Part shown: piece after piece, positions 18,192-26,954 of the stretch
Layout: each line of letters begins with the position of its first letter
How positions within the stretch are numbered: position 1 is the first letter of the stretch
Assembly (NCBI GenBank): GCA_947492905.1
Contig: CANLOL010000001.1
Span: forward strand, 1,900,578 to 1,964,577
DNA length: 64,000 bases
Reading direction: 5' to 3'
DNA from: an uncultured Sphingorhabdus sp.
GTDB lineage: Bacteria; Pseudomonadota; Alphaproteobacteria; Sphingomonadales; Sphingomonadaceae
Position numbers and translations under genes: made by a program
Notes under the pieces: generated by a model
Databases searched by the model: none
Seen by the model: the letters and a program-made list of their open reading frames with translations, nothing else
Told to the model about the DNA's origin: nothing

Positions 18192-19384
18192 TAATCCAAA
18201 CCACCGACAAATTTCTCAAACAGATAAAAGCTATCTTGTGGACCGGGGGATGCTTCGGGGTGATATTGCACGCCAAAGGCCTTTTTGCCGATAATCTCTA
18301 TGCCGCAATTGCTGCCATCAAACAGGCTCTTGTGCGTCTCGCGCACGCTATCGGGCAATGTATTGCCATCAACCGCAAAACCATGGTTCATACTGGTAAT
18401 CTCAACAAGGCCTTCGCTGTCGTTCCAGCCAGCCCCAACGCGTTGCACAGGGTGGTTCGCGCCCCGATGCCCTTGGTGCATTTTCACGGTCTTTGCACCC
18501 GCCGCTAGAGCGAGCATTTGATGCCCCAAACAGATGCCAAATATCGGCACATCTTTTTCAAGCAGCTCTTGAATGACGGGCACAACATATGCACCCGTAG
18601 CCGCTGGATCACCAGGGCCATTGGATAGAAATACGCCATCAGGTTTTAACGCCATAATATCGGCGGAACTAGTTTTGGCATTAACTACAGTGACTTTTGC
18701 GCCAGCTTTCACAAGATTTCTAAATATATTGCGTTTTGCACCAAAATCCATCGCCACGACATGCGGGCGTTTTTCATTACCATCAAGCGGTGCATAACCA
18801 TGACCAAGCTGCCATGTGCCGCTGTCCCATATGCGCGTTTGATCGCCCGTTACATCGGCGGCAAGGTCTAATCCCTCTAAACCGCTCCATGCTTTTGCTT
18901 TGCCGATCAGCTCATCCATATCGAACTGCCCATCTGGATTGTGCGCAATGACGGCATTAGGCGCACCAGACAGCCTGATGAAGCGCGTCAATGCGCGTGT
19001 ATCCACACCAGAAAGGCCAATACGGCCAGTGGCACTCATCCAATCTCTGAAATCGCCAGTGCTGCGGAAATTAGCAGGCTCGGTAATATCTTCGCGCACG
19101 ATACATCCTAAAGCTTGCGGGCTATCGGCTTCTATATCTTCGTCATTTGCGCCAACATTGCCAATGTGCGGGAAAGTGAAAGTGATAATTTGCCCAGCAT
19201 AGCTAGGGTCTGTCATAGTTTCCTGATAGCCAGTAATCGCAGTGTTAAAGCATACCTCGCCAACTGCGCTGCCCACTGCGCCAAAACCATGACCCCAAAT
19301 GACCTTGGTCGCGCCAGTGGGACTAACCAATAGCAAAACCCCTGTTGCACCAATTGGAGCGGGCGGGATCTGTATATCGGTCAT
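18191..19384 (-). CDS. carA: Carbamoyl-phosphate synthase small subunit (glutaminase)
   Basis: 397 residues, ATG with AAGGA 7 bases upstream. The N-terminal CPSase domain (GEVCFNTAITGYQETMTDPSYAGQIITFTFPHIGN) is followed by a class I glutamine amidotransferase domain: FLSNGPGDPAA, the nucleophile loop FGICLGHQML with the catalytic Cys, and the QYHPEASPGPQD motif with His and Glu. It hydrolyses glutamine and channels ammonia to CarB. The stop overlaps an ATG that belongs to a copy of the carB start, but carB proper begins 1.8 kb further on. Divergent from yqeY with a 151-bp spacer. Confidence 0.97.
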   Translation of the reverse strand: MTDIQIPPAPIGATGVLLLVSPTGATKVIWGHGFGAVGSAVGEVCFNTAITGYQETMTDPSYAGQIITFTFPHIGNVGANDEDIEADSPQALGCIVREDITEPANFRSTGDFRDWMSATGRIGLSGVDTRALTRFIRLSGAPNAVIAHNPDGQFDMDELIGKAKAWSGLEGLDLAADVTGDQTRIWDSGTWQLGHGYAPLDGNEKRPHVVAMDFGAKRNIFRNLVKAGAKVTVVNAKTSSADIMALKPDGVFLSNGPGDPAATGAYVVPVIQELLEKDVPIFGICLGHQMLALAAGAKTVKMHQGHRGANHPVQRVGAGWNDSEGLVEITSMNHGFAVDGNTLPDSVRETHKSLFDGSNCGIEIIGKKAFGVQYHPEASPGPQDSFYLFEKFVGGLD

Positions 19385-19535
19385 GTCTTTTTCCTTTTGT
19401 GGAGCTGTTTTATTTTATGCCAAAGTTTCGGCTCACTAATGCAGGAAAAATTTGTGTTCAATCTATGAAAAATATTATCTTCCCGCTATGTTGGTAACTT
19501 ATTCCTAAAAACATAGCCATATGAAGTGATTTTTT

Positions 19536-19988
19536 ATGATTCGTGATCGTGTGAAAGCCGCGCAAATAGCGGCTATGAAGTCCAAAGATAAAGATCGCAC
19601 TGCTGCGACTCGCTCTATCCTTGCAAAGATAAAAGACAAGGATATTGAACTGCGCGGCAAAGACAATGGTCTGGATGATGATGTTATCGTCACCGACGTG
19701 CTGCAAAAAATGGCAAAACAGCGCCGCGAATCAATCACTATGTATAGCGAAGGTGGCCGTACCGAATTGGCCGAGACCGAGACATTTGAATTGTCCGTGA
19801 TAGAAGAATTTCTGCCAGCGCAGCTGAGCGATGATGAAGTGAAAGCCATTATTGAAACGCTGAAAACCGAAATTGGTGCAGAAAGCATGAAAGATATGGG
19901 CAAGCTGATGGGCGCTTTGAAATCCAAACATGGCAGCCAAATTGACATGGGCAAAGCGGGTGCATGGGTAAAGGCTGCGCTTGGTTGA
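19536..19988 (+). CDS. GatB/YqeY domain protein
   Basis: 150 residues, the full YqeY length. MIRDRVKAAQIAAMKSKDKDRTAATRSILAKIKDKDIELRGK, the segment DVLQKMAKQRRESITMYSEGGRTELAE and VIEEFLPAQLSDDEVKAII are typical; the C-terminal part (MKDMGKLMGALKSKHGSQIDMGKAGAWVKAAL) matches the GatB/YqeY tRNA-interacting helical domain. The precise role is not established; members are proposed to act on tRNA or aminoacyl-tRNA metabolism. It stands 40 bases before dnaG, in the order yqeY-dnaG-rpoD common in alphaproteobacteria. Confidence 0.92.
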   Translation: MIRDRVKAAQIAAMKSKDKDRTAATRSILAKIKDKDIELRGKDNGLDDDVIVTDVLQKMAKQRRESITMYSEGGRTELAETETFELSVIEEFLPAQLSDDEVKAIIETLKTEIGAESMKDMGKLMGALKSKHGSQIDMGKAGAWVKAALG

Positions 19989-20028
19989 TGTTATGTAATT
20001 TCAGGCTATGGCGGATTGAGAGGCGCTT

Positions 20029-21906
20029 ATGAGCCTTACCCCACAATGGCTAGATGAATTACGCAGCCGAACCACATTATCGGCTCTGATTGGCAGAACC
20101 GTCAAAATCACCAAAGCAGGCCGTGAATATAAAGCCTGCTGTCCTTTTCATAATGAAAATACGCCTAGTTTTACCATCAATGATGAAAAAGGATTTTATC
20201 ATTGCTTTGGGTGCAGTGCGCATGGTGACGCGATACGGTGGATGACCGATCAGCGCGGCCTTGGTTTTATGGATGCGGTTAAAGAATTGGCTTCTGAAGC
20301 AGGTATGGACGTCCCTGCCCCTGACCCACGCGCTGCCAAAAAACAGGAACAGCGCAATAGTCTTTATGACGTAATGACAGCAGCGCAGGAGTTTTTTGTA
20401 AAGCAATTGGGCAGTGTTCAAGGGGCTCATGCACGTGAGTATCTAAAAAAACGCGTTATGAAACAGCAGATTGTGACGGAGTTTGGATTTGGATATGCTC
20501 CTGATAATAGAGGCGCCCTAAAACAAGCATTATCGCATTTTGATACGGCTATGCTGGTTGAGGCGGGCTTGCTAATTTCTGTCGATGGCAAAGACCCCTA
20601 TGATCGTTTTCGCGGGCGGTTAATGATTCCAATACGCGACATAAGAGGGCGCGTCATTGCCTTTGGTGGCCGTATATTAGGCGATGGCGAACCCAAATAT
20701 CTGAACTCGCCCGATACGCCATTATTCGACAAAGGCCGCACCCTCTATAATTTGGACAAAGCATCGCCTGCATCTCGGCAAACAGGGCGCGTTATCGTAT
20801 GCGAGGGGTATATGGATGTCATCGCCTTGGCTCAGGCAGGCTATCCAGACTGCGTTGCGCCGCTTGGGACAGCCGTTACAGAGCAGCAAATAGAGATGCT
20901 ATGGCGGATGAGTGAAGCGCCTATATTATGCTTTGATGGGGATCGCGCTGGCCAAAAAGCTGGTGTTCGCGCCGCAGGACGCGCCCTTCCTTTGCTCAAA
21001 CCAGGGCATAGCTTGCGAATCAGCAACCTGCCTGCGGGACAAGACCCCGATGATATTGTTGGTAAAGAAGGAAAAGCGGCTTTCGATGCTATATTAAGTC
21101 AAGCCAAGCCGTTAGATGCACACCTCTGGCATTATGAAAAAGCTTCACAACCGCTGAATACGCCCGAAGAGCGTGCTGGCCTTAAACAAAGGCTCAACGA
21201 TTATGTTTCAACTATTGGAAATGATGACATTAGAAACCTGTATGGACAAGCCTTTAGAGAGCGGTTTGATGCCTTATTTCAAAAGGCAAAATTTAAGCCC
21301 CAACAGAGGCAAAATTTCAAAAAAAATGGCAAATGGAAACCTTATAATCAAATTGAGACGCCCCCATCGGACAAAGCACGCTCTATAGGAGCGCATGGCA
21401 GCGATATTTTATTGCAGGCTATTTTAACCTGTTTATTACGCTATCCTTCATTAATTTCTCTTAATTTTGAACAGCTTAGCGGATTAAGCATCAAAATCGA
21501 CTGGCACAAAAATTTGCTCGATTCGCTCATTGATAATATGGATCGAAAAGAAACACTTGATAATGAGGCCTTTCATACCATATTAGAACCATCATTGTAT
21601 AATAAGGCAAGACAGCTTTTACGAGCAGATCAACCAAGTTTCGCCTTTAGCAAAAATATCTCAAAAGGCGATACAAAGGATGATTTGAACCAAATTGGGG
21701 CAGATTTATCAGAGGCTATTCGGCTCTATAAACAAAAACCCAAATTGGACAGTGAATTGGAAGACGCCAGCAGACGCGCCACTATGGCCGAAAATGACGA
21801 TGAGTTTGCTAAAGCGTATGAAGATACATTGCGAATTGGTAAGGCTAAAAAAGAATATAATCGCCGTCTTGCTGGGCTTTTACAGCAAGATTTAAGCGAT
21901 ATTTAA
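20029..21906 (+). CDS. dnaG: DNA primase
   Basis: 625 residues. The N-terminal CHC2 zinc finger has C38, H41, C59 and C62 (CPFH...CFGC). The RNA polymerase core follows with KYLNSPDTPLFDKGRTLYNLD and the TOPRIM domain (VIVCEGYMDVIALAQAG; CFDGDRAGQKAGVRAA; PAGQDPDDIV). The C-terminal part is the DnaB-interacting helical domain, less conserved. It makes RNA primers at the replication fork. Between yqeY and rpoD, a version of the macromolecular-synthesis operon lacking rpsU. Confidence 0.96.
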   Translation: MSLTPQWLDELRSRTTLSALIGRTVKITKAGREYKACCPFHNENTPSFTINDEKGFYHCFGCSAHGDAIRWMTDQRGLGFMDAVKELASEAGMDVPAPDPRAAKKQEQRNSLYDVMTAAQEFFVKQLGSVQGAHAREYLKKRVMKQQIVTEFGFGYAPDNRGALKQALSHFDTAMLVEAGLLISVDGKDPYDRFRGRLMIPIRDIRGRVIAFGGRILGDGEPKYLNSPDTPLFDKGRTLYNLDKASPASRQTGRVIVCEGYMDVIALAQAGYPDCVAPLGTAVTEQQIEMLWRMSEAPILCFDGDRAGQKAGVRAAGRALPLLKPGHSLRISNLPAGQDPDDIVGKEGKAAFDAILSQAKPLDAHLWHYEKASQPLNTPEERAGLKQRLNDYVSTIGNDDIRNLYGQAFRERFDALFQKAKFKPQQRQNFKKNGKWKPYNQIETPPSDKARSIGAHGSDILLQAILTCLLRYPSLISLNFEQLSGLSIKIDWHKNLLDSLIDNMDRKETLDNEAFHTILEPSLYNKARQLLRADQPSFAFSKNISKGDTKDDLNQIGADLSEAIRLYKQKPKLDSELEDASRRATMAENDDEFAKAYEDTLRIGKAKKEYNRRLAGLLQQDLSDI

Positions 21907-21951
21907 AATATCCGTCATCTTTTGGGATGATGAAATATAGGGAAGTAAAGA

Positions 21952-23976
21952 GTGGCAAGTCGCGAAAAAACTAGCAAATCTAAGAGTGATAAAAATGGGG
22001 ATGCACCCGTAATTGACAATAATGATGCTGCTATCAAAAAACTGCTCACCAAAGCAAAACGCCGCGGCTATATTACCTATGACGAGCTAAATGAAGCTCT
22101 GCCTCAAGATCAAATGTCATCCGATCAGATGGAAGATATTATGTCTTCTATTTCTGAAATGGGCGTAAATATTGTTGAAAATGACGAAGAAGCTGCTGAA
22201 GAAAAAGAAGAAGTCGAATCTATTGACGCAGCCGCAGATGATAAAAAAACCGCAGCCGCTGCCCCTAAAAAAGTAGCTGGCGATCGTACGGATGATCCGG
22301 TTCGCATGTATTTGCGCGAAATGGGCGCGGTAGAATTATTAAGCCGCGAAGGCGAGATTGCTATTGCTAAACGCATTGAATCGGGTCGCGACACGATGAT
22401 TTTAGGCCTTTGTGAGAGCCCCATTACATTTCATGCTATCATTGAATGGTCCAAAGCCCTTAATGACGAAGAAATGCAACTTCGTGAGATTTTAGATTTG
22501 GATGCTATGTTATCAAAAGCGCCCGAAAATCTAAGCGATGATGATGACGATGATAATGGCGAGATTAGTGCAGAAACAGCAGGCCCTACCTTCAAAGAAG
22601 AAGAAGATATTGAGGAAGAGCCAGTAAAATCAGACGATGACGATGATGAAGTTATCGAGAGCGAAGCTGCTAAGCAACGCCGCCTAGAAGAGGAAGAAGA
22701 AGAAGATAACACCCTCTCTCTTGCGCAAATGGAAGAAGCATTAAAGCCTGATGCACTTGAGAGATTCTCTAAAATAACACGGTTGTTTAAGAAATTTTCT
22801 ACCATTCAAACCAACCGTATGCATGCGCTAGGTGCTGGAGATGATTTCCCTGATGCTACGGAACGCAAATATCAAAAATTGCGCGAAGAATTAACCGCTG
22901 AAGTTGAAAGCGTTCAATTTCACGCCAGTAAAATTGAATTTTTGGTCGATCAGCTTTATTCATTCAACCGCCGCTTAACCGCATTAGGCGGTCAGATGCT
23001 GCGCCTTGCTGAGCGTCATAAAGTACCGCGCCGCCAGTTCTTGGACCATTATATTGGTCATGAAATGGATGAAAATTGGCTAGAGACCGTCCAGAAGATT
23101 GATAAAAAATGGGCGAAATTTGTCGACGAAGAACGTATGGCCGCTGAACGTATCAGAGATGAAATCACTGATATTTCAAATGCTACGGGCATATCTTTAA
23201 CAGAGTTTCGTAGAATTGTTAACATGGTGCAAAAGGGCGAGCGTGAAGCGCGTATTGCCAAAAAAGAAATGGTGGAGGCCAACCTGCGCCTCGTTATTTC
23301 AATAGCCAAAAAATATACCAATCGCGGCCTGCAATTTTTGGATCTTATCCAAGAAGGCAATATTGGTTTGATGAAAGCCGTTGATAAATTTGAATATCGC
23401 CGGGGCTATAAATTCTCTACCTATGCGACTTGGTGGATCAGACAAGCGATAACGCGCTCTATTGCCGATCAAGCACGAACCATTCGTATTCCCGTGCATA
23501 TGATTGAAACCATTAATAAATTGGTTCGTACTTCGCGGCAATTCTTGCACGAGCAAGGCCGTGAACCTACGCCAGAGGAAATGGCAGAGCGTCTATCTAT
23601 GCCGCTGGAAAAAGTGCGCAAGGTTATGAAAATTGCGAAAGAACCGATTAGCCTTGAAACGCCTATTGGTGATGAGGAAGATTCTCATCTGGGTGATTTC
23701 ATCGAAGATAAAAATGCTATCATTCCTGTTGATGCGGCTATTCAGTCTAACTTAAAAGAGACTGTAACGCGCGTTTTAGCTAGCTTAACGCCGCGTGAAG
23801 AGCGGGTTTTGAGAATGCGCTTTGGTATAGGGATGAACACCGATCATACTCTAGAAGAGGTTGGTCAGCAATTTAGCGTTACACGCGAACGTATTCGTCA
23901 AATCGAAGCAAAAGCGCTGCGTAAATTGAAACATCCATCGCGTAGCCGCAAAATGAGAAGCTTTTTGGACCAATAA
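21952..23976 (+). CDS. rpoD: RNA polymerase primary sigma factor RpoD with acidic insertion
   Basis: 674 residues, GTG start with GGAAG upstream. Region 1.1 (residues 20-70, [23 protein letters not shown]) is followed by region 1.2 ([11 protein letters not shown]). The non-conserved region contains a very acidic stretch at about residues 196-255 (runs of Asp and Glu). Regions 2.1-2.4 ([50 protein letters not shown]), 3 and 4 ([44 protein letters not shown]) are intact. It directs housekeeping transcription. 45 bases after dnaG. Confidence 0.97.
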   Translation: MASREKTSKSKSDKNGDAPVIDNNDAAIKKLLTKAKRRGYITYDELNEALPQDQMSSDQMEDIMSSISEMGVNIVENDEEAAEEKEEVESIDAAADDKKTAAAAPKKVAGDRTDDPVRMYLREMGAVELLSREGEIAIAKRIESGRDTMILGLCESPITFHAIIEWSKALNDEEMQLREILDLDAMLSKAPENLSDDDDDDNGEISAETAGPTFKEEEDIEEEPVKSDDDDDEVIESEAAKQRRLEEEEEEDNTLSLAQMEEALKPDALERFSKITRLFKKFSTIQTNRMHALGAGDDFPDATERKYQKLREELTAEVESVQFHASKIEFLVDQLYSFNRRLTALGGQMLRLAERHKVPRRQFLDHYIGHEMDENWLETVQKIDKKWAKFVDEERMAAERIRDEITDISNATGISLTEFRRIVNMVQKGEREARIAKKEMVEANLRLVISIAKKYTNRGLQFLDLIQEGNIGLMKAVDKFEYRRGYKFSTYATWWIRQAITRSIADQARTIRIPVHMIETINKLVRTSRQFLHEQGREPTPEEMAERLSMPLEKVRKVMKIAKEPISLETPIGDEEDSHLGDFIEDKNAIIPVDAAIQSNLKETVTRVLASLTPREERVLRMRFGIGMNTDHTLEEVGQQFSVTRERIRQIEAKALRKLKHPSRSRKMRSFLDQ

Positions 23977-24034
23977 TAATATTTATTTGTAATTTTCTTG
24001 GTTTTGTAAACTCTGTATTTATCTTTTCAGGTTA

Positions 24035-24085
24035 AAGCATCCTTATATTCGCCATTTATGGAATTGGTGATTGCAAAGGATGCTT
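24035..24085 (+). promoter_or_regulatory. Inverted repeat that can mask the ribosome-binding site of the next gene
   Basis: AAGCATCCTT (24035-24044) is a perfect 10-bp inverted copy of AAGGATGCTT (24076-24085), with a 31-base spacer. The right arm contains the AAGGA Shine-Dalgarno and ends immediately before the ATG at 24086. In RNA the stem would hide the ribosome site, so a translational switch (thermosensor or ligand/protein-controlled leader) or autoregulation is possible. As a DNA operator it would overlap the leader. Confidence 0.45.
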
Positions 24086-24790
24086 ATGAGTAACAGTCAG
24101 TTAGGTGCGCAAAAGACAGACAATTTGGGAGCAGCAATAGCTCAGCGAACAAATGTTGATGGTTCCGTTCATATCATAGCGCCCTTTGTTAAATCATTGT
24201 CTAGCTCTATCAATGGGCTCAATCTGCGTGATGAAGCACGCAAAGAGAAACCAATGGTTGTTGCTGATATCGCGCATTATTTGTGCGTAGCGCATGGCAA
24301 GCATCCGGGCATTATCGAGCATGCTATGAGCAAAATCGTCGAAGATTGTTCGAGAGAATGGCTTGTAAAAGCGGCTGATGGCTTCACCAGAGAGAGAATA
24401 TATTTAACCGAATTAACCGTCGCTGCTGGCCCAATAACGCGCATTGTGGGTCAAGATGAAACCGATATGTTGATTGTGAATCAATCCAAACATTATAAAA
24501 TGTTGGCATCTTCTGATCGTAAAGGCTGTTCCATTGGTGCTGCTGCTGCTTTCATTATGGACTGGCATCATATCCGCCAGTTGATGGATATTGTCGCTCT
24601 GCAGCTTAATATTTCCATACCATCTAGCACTCTACCCTCTGTTCATGAAACAGAGAAAATGATTAGCGAATATGCTACGAGCGAAAATATTACGCGCGCA
24701 ATTAATTTTGGTGCTGATCAAATATTATCGCAGCAAAGAGCATTTTGGAATCTTATAAAAGCGCGTGCCACATCTCGGAATGCGGCTTAA
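24086..24790 (+). CDS. Uncharacterised conserved-looking soluble protein
   Basis: 234 residues from the ATG at 24086; TTG 24071 and ATG 24080 are in frame upstream, but AAAGGA fits the 24086 start best. No signal peptide or membrane helix. Recognisable patches are VVADIAHYLCVAHGKHPGIIEHA, GAAAAFIMDWHHIRQLMD and FGADQILSQQRAFWNLIKAR. I have seen comparable hypothetical proteins annotated in sphingomonads (possibly the DUF6975 family), but cannot confirm this. It follows rpoD by 109 bp with its own leader structure and precedes the MoxR/CoxE pair by 75 bp. Confidence 0.7.
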   Translation: MSNSQLGAQKTDNLGAAIAQRTNVDGSVHIIAPFVKSLSSSINGLNLRDEARKEKPMVVADIAHYLCVAHGKHPGIIEHAMSKIVEDCSREWLVKAADGFTRERIYLTELTVAAGPITRIVGQDETDMLIVNQSKHYKMLASSDRKGCSIGAAAAFIMDWHHIRQLMDIVALQLNISIPSSTLPSVHETEKMISEYATSENITRAINFGADQILSQQRAFWNLIKARATSRNAA

Positions 24791-24865
24791 CTCAAATCAA
24801 ACTTGCAAAGATTTGATATCCCATTAAAGCATTAATCGTATGATTAATTTTTAAAGGGTTTATTT

Positions 24866-25708
24866 ATGAAATTTGCTGGCACCGACAATTATGTTGCTAC
24901 CGAAGATTTAAAAGTAGCCGTAAATGCTGCTGTTAAATTACGCCGCCCGCTTCTTGTTAAAGGTGAGCCAGGAACCGGTAAAACAGTTTTGGCGCATGAA
25001 ATTTCAAAAGCATTGGGCGCTCCATTGATTGAATGGAACATCAAATCCACCACCAAAGCCCAACAAGGACTCTATGAATATGATGCTGTGGCGCGTTTGC
25101 GCGACAGTCAGCTAGGTGATGAGCGCGTTCATGATATTAAAAATTATATCAAACGCGGCAAATTATGGGATGCTTTTACCAGCAAAGAATTACCCATTTT
25201 GTTGATTGATGAAATTGATAAAGCCGACATTGAGTTCCCAAATGATCTGTTACAAGAATTAGATCGCATGGAATTTTTTGTATATGAAACGCAAGAGACT
25301 ATTAAAGCGGTCGAGCGTCCTATCGTCATCATTACGTCTAATAATGAAAAAGAATTGCCCGATGCATTTTTGCGCCGCTGTTTCTTTCACTATATAAAAT
25401 TCCCAGATCGCGAAACGATGCAAGATATTATCGATGTGCATTTCCCTGATATTCAAAAAATATTGGTGAGCCGCGCAATGGATATATTTTATAATATTCG
25501 CGAAGTCCCTGGCCTGAAAAAGAAACCAAGCACTAGTGAATTGCTAGATTGGCTAAAATTATTACTCTATGAAGATATGCCGCTGGATGTGCTGCAAAAT
25601 GCGGACTCAACAAAAGCTATTCCGCCATTGCACGGTGCGCTTTTGAAAAATGAACAAGATATCATGCTATTTGAACGTCTTGCATTCATGGCAAAGCGTA
25701 ACAGCTAA
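24866..25708 (+). CDS. MoxR-type AAA+ ATPase
   Basis: 280 residues, AAAGGG 7 bases before the ATG. Walker A GEPGTGKT (about 35-42), Walker B LLIDEIDKAD, sensor 1 VIITSNNEKELPDAFLRRCFFHY with an Arg-finger-type motif. This is the MoxR class that works as a chaperone or metal-insertion partner with vWA proteins. The next gene is its CoxE-type vWA partner, 52 bases downstream, so the two most likely act together, as in CoxD/CoxE-type pairs. Confidence 0.92.
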   Translation: MKFAGTDNYVATEDLKVAVNAAVKLRRPLLVKGEPGTGKTVLAHEISKALGAPLIEWNIKSTTKAQQGLYEYDAVARLRDSQLGDERVHDIKNYIKRGKLWDAFTSKELPILLIDEIDKADIEFPNDLLQELDRMEFFVYETQETIKAVERPIVIITSNNEKELPDAFLRRCFFHYIKFPDRETMQDIIDVHFPDIQKILVSRAMDIFYNIREVPGLKKKPSTSELLDWLKLLLYEDMPLDVLQNADSTKAIPPLHGALLKNEQDIMLFERLAFMAKRNS

Positions 25709-25760
25709 TTTGGTGCATCGGCATTTGCTGATATTTTTCGTGCGATGAAATGAGTATTCT

Positions 25761-26939
25761 ATGTTTTTCAATTTTATGGATGAGTTAAGAAGCGCAGGAT
25801 TGAAAGTATCCTTAAAAGAACATTTGATGCTTCTTGATGCTTTGAATGAAGAAGTCATAGATCAAAGCCCAGAAGAATTTTATTTCTTAGCCCGCACAAC
25901 ATTGGTCAAAGATGAAGCAAAGCTAGATCGTTTTGACCAAGTATTTAACAAAATATTCAAAGGCCTATTCAGTGATTATGCTGAAGAGGGTGCAGAGATT
26001 CCATTAGATTGGTTAAAATCAGTTGCTGAAAAATATCTCTCCGAAGAAGAAATGGAGAAGATTAAAGCTATTGGTGATTGGGATGAGCTGATGGATACGC
26101 TCAAAAAACGCTTAGAAGAACAGGAAAAACGCCACGAAGGTGGAAGCAAATGGATTGGTACAGGCGGAACATCTCCTTATGGTAATGATGGATATAATCC
26201 AGAGGGCGTGCGCATTGGCGGTAAAAGCAAGCATGGTAAAGCCGTTAAAGTCTGGGAAAAGCGCGAATTTGAGAATCTCGATAATGATCGTGAAATCGGA
26301 ACGCGCAATATCAAAGTTGCTATGCGCAGATTGCGCCGTTTTGCGCGCGAGGGAAATGCCGAAGAATTAGACATTAATGGAACCATTGATGGAACGGCTA
26401 AGCAAGGGTGGCTTGATATTCAAATGCGCCCAGAGCGCAGAAATGCAATTAAATTGCTATTATTATTGGACGTGGGTGGATCGATGGATCCATTCATTAA
26501 ATTATGCGAAGAATTATTCAGCGCAGCAACGAGCGAATTTAAAAATATGGAATTTTTCTATTTCCATAATTGCCCCTATGAAGGTCTGTGGAAAGACAAT
26601 AAGCGCCGCTTTGCTGAACGCACCAACACATGGGATATTTTGCATAAATATCCGCATGATTATAAAATAATCTTCGTTGGTGATGCGGCTATGAGCCCAT
26701 ATGAAATCACCCATCCGGGCGGCAGTGTTGAGCATTTTAACGAAGAATCTGGTCATGTTTGGATGCAGCGTTTCGTCAACACCTATACATCTTGCGTATG
26801 GTTAAACCCAGTTCCTGAAAAACAATGGGGCTATTCACAATCCACCAAAGTCATGCGCGATATTATGAATGAACGCATGTACCCGCTAACTTTGGGCGGT
26901 CTTGACGATGCAATGCGCGAGCTTTCACGTAAGAATTAA
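25761..26939 (+). CDS. CoxE-type von Willebrand A protein, partner of the MoxR ATPase
   Basis: 392 residues. The N-terminal 200 residues are a helical CoxE-like region (MFFNFMDELRSAGLKVSLKEHLMLLDAL) with a Lys/Gly-rich linker and RRLRRFAREG. The C-terminal vWA fold has the variant MIDAS DVGGSMDPF (in place of DxSxS), which is usual in this family, then HNCPYEGLW and IFVGDAAMSPYEI. It probably delivers the AAA+ ATPase to a substrate. No molybdenum hydroxylase or other obvious client lies beside it. Confidence 0.9.
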   Translation: MFFNFMDELRSAGLKVSLKEHLMLLDALNEEVIDQSPEEFYFLARTTLVKDEAKLDRFDQVFNKIFKGLFSDYAEEGAEIPLDWLKSVAEKYLSEEEMEKIKAIGDWDELMDTLKKRLEEQEKRHEGGSKWIGTGGTSPYGNDGYNPEGVRIGGKSKHGKAVKVWEKREFENLDNDREIGTRNIKVAMRRLRRFAREGNAEELDINGTIDGTAKQGWLDIQMRPERRNAIKLLLLLDVGGSMDPFIKLCEELFSAATSEFKNMEFFYFHNCPYEGLWKDNKRRFAERTNTWDILHKYPHDYKIIFVGDAAMSPYEITHPGGSVEHFNEESGHVWMQRFVNTYTSCVWLNPVPEKQWGYSQSTKVMRDIMNERMYPLTLGGLDDAMRELSRKN

Positions 26940-26954
26940 CTGCTATCGACAATC

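Noticed and set aside
22537-22716. Frameshift or low-quality stretch in rpoD
   Set aside because: The reading frame stays open and both flanking sigma regions are intact; an acidic non-conserved region is normal for primary sigma factors, though long here.
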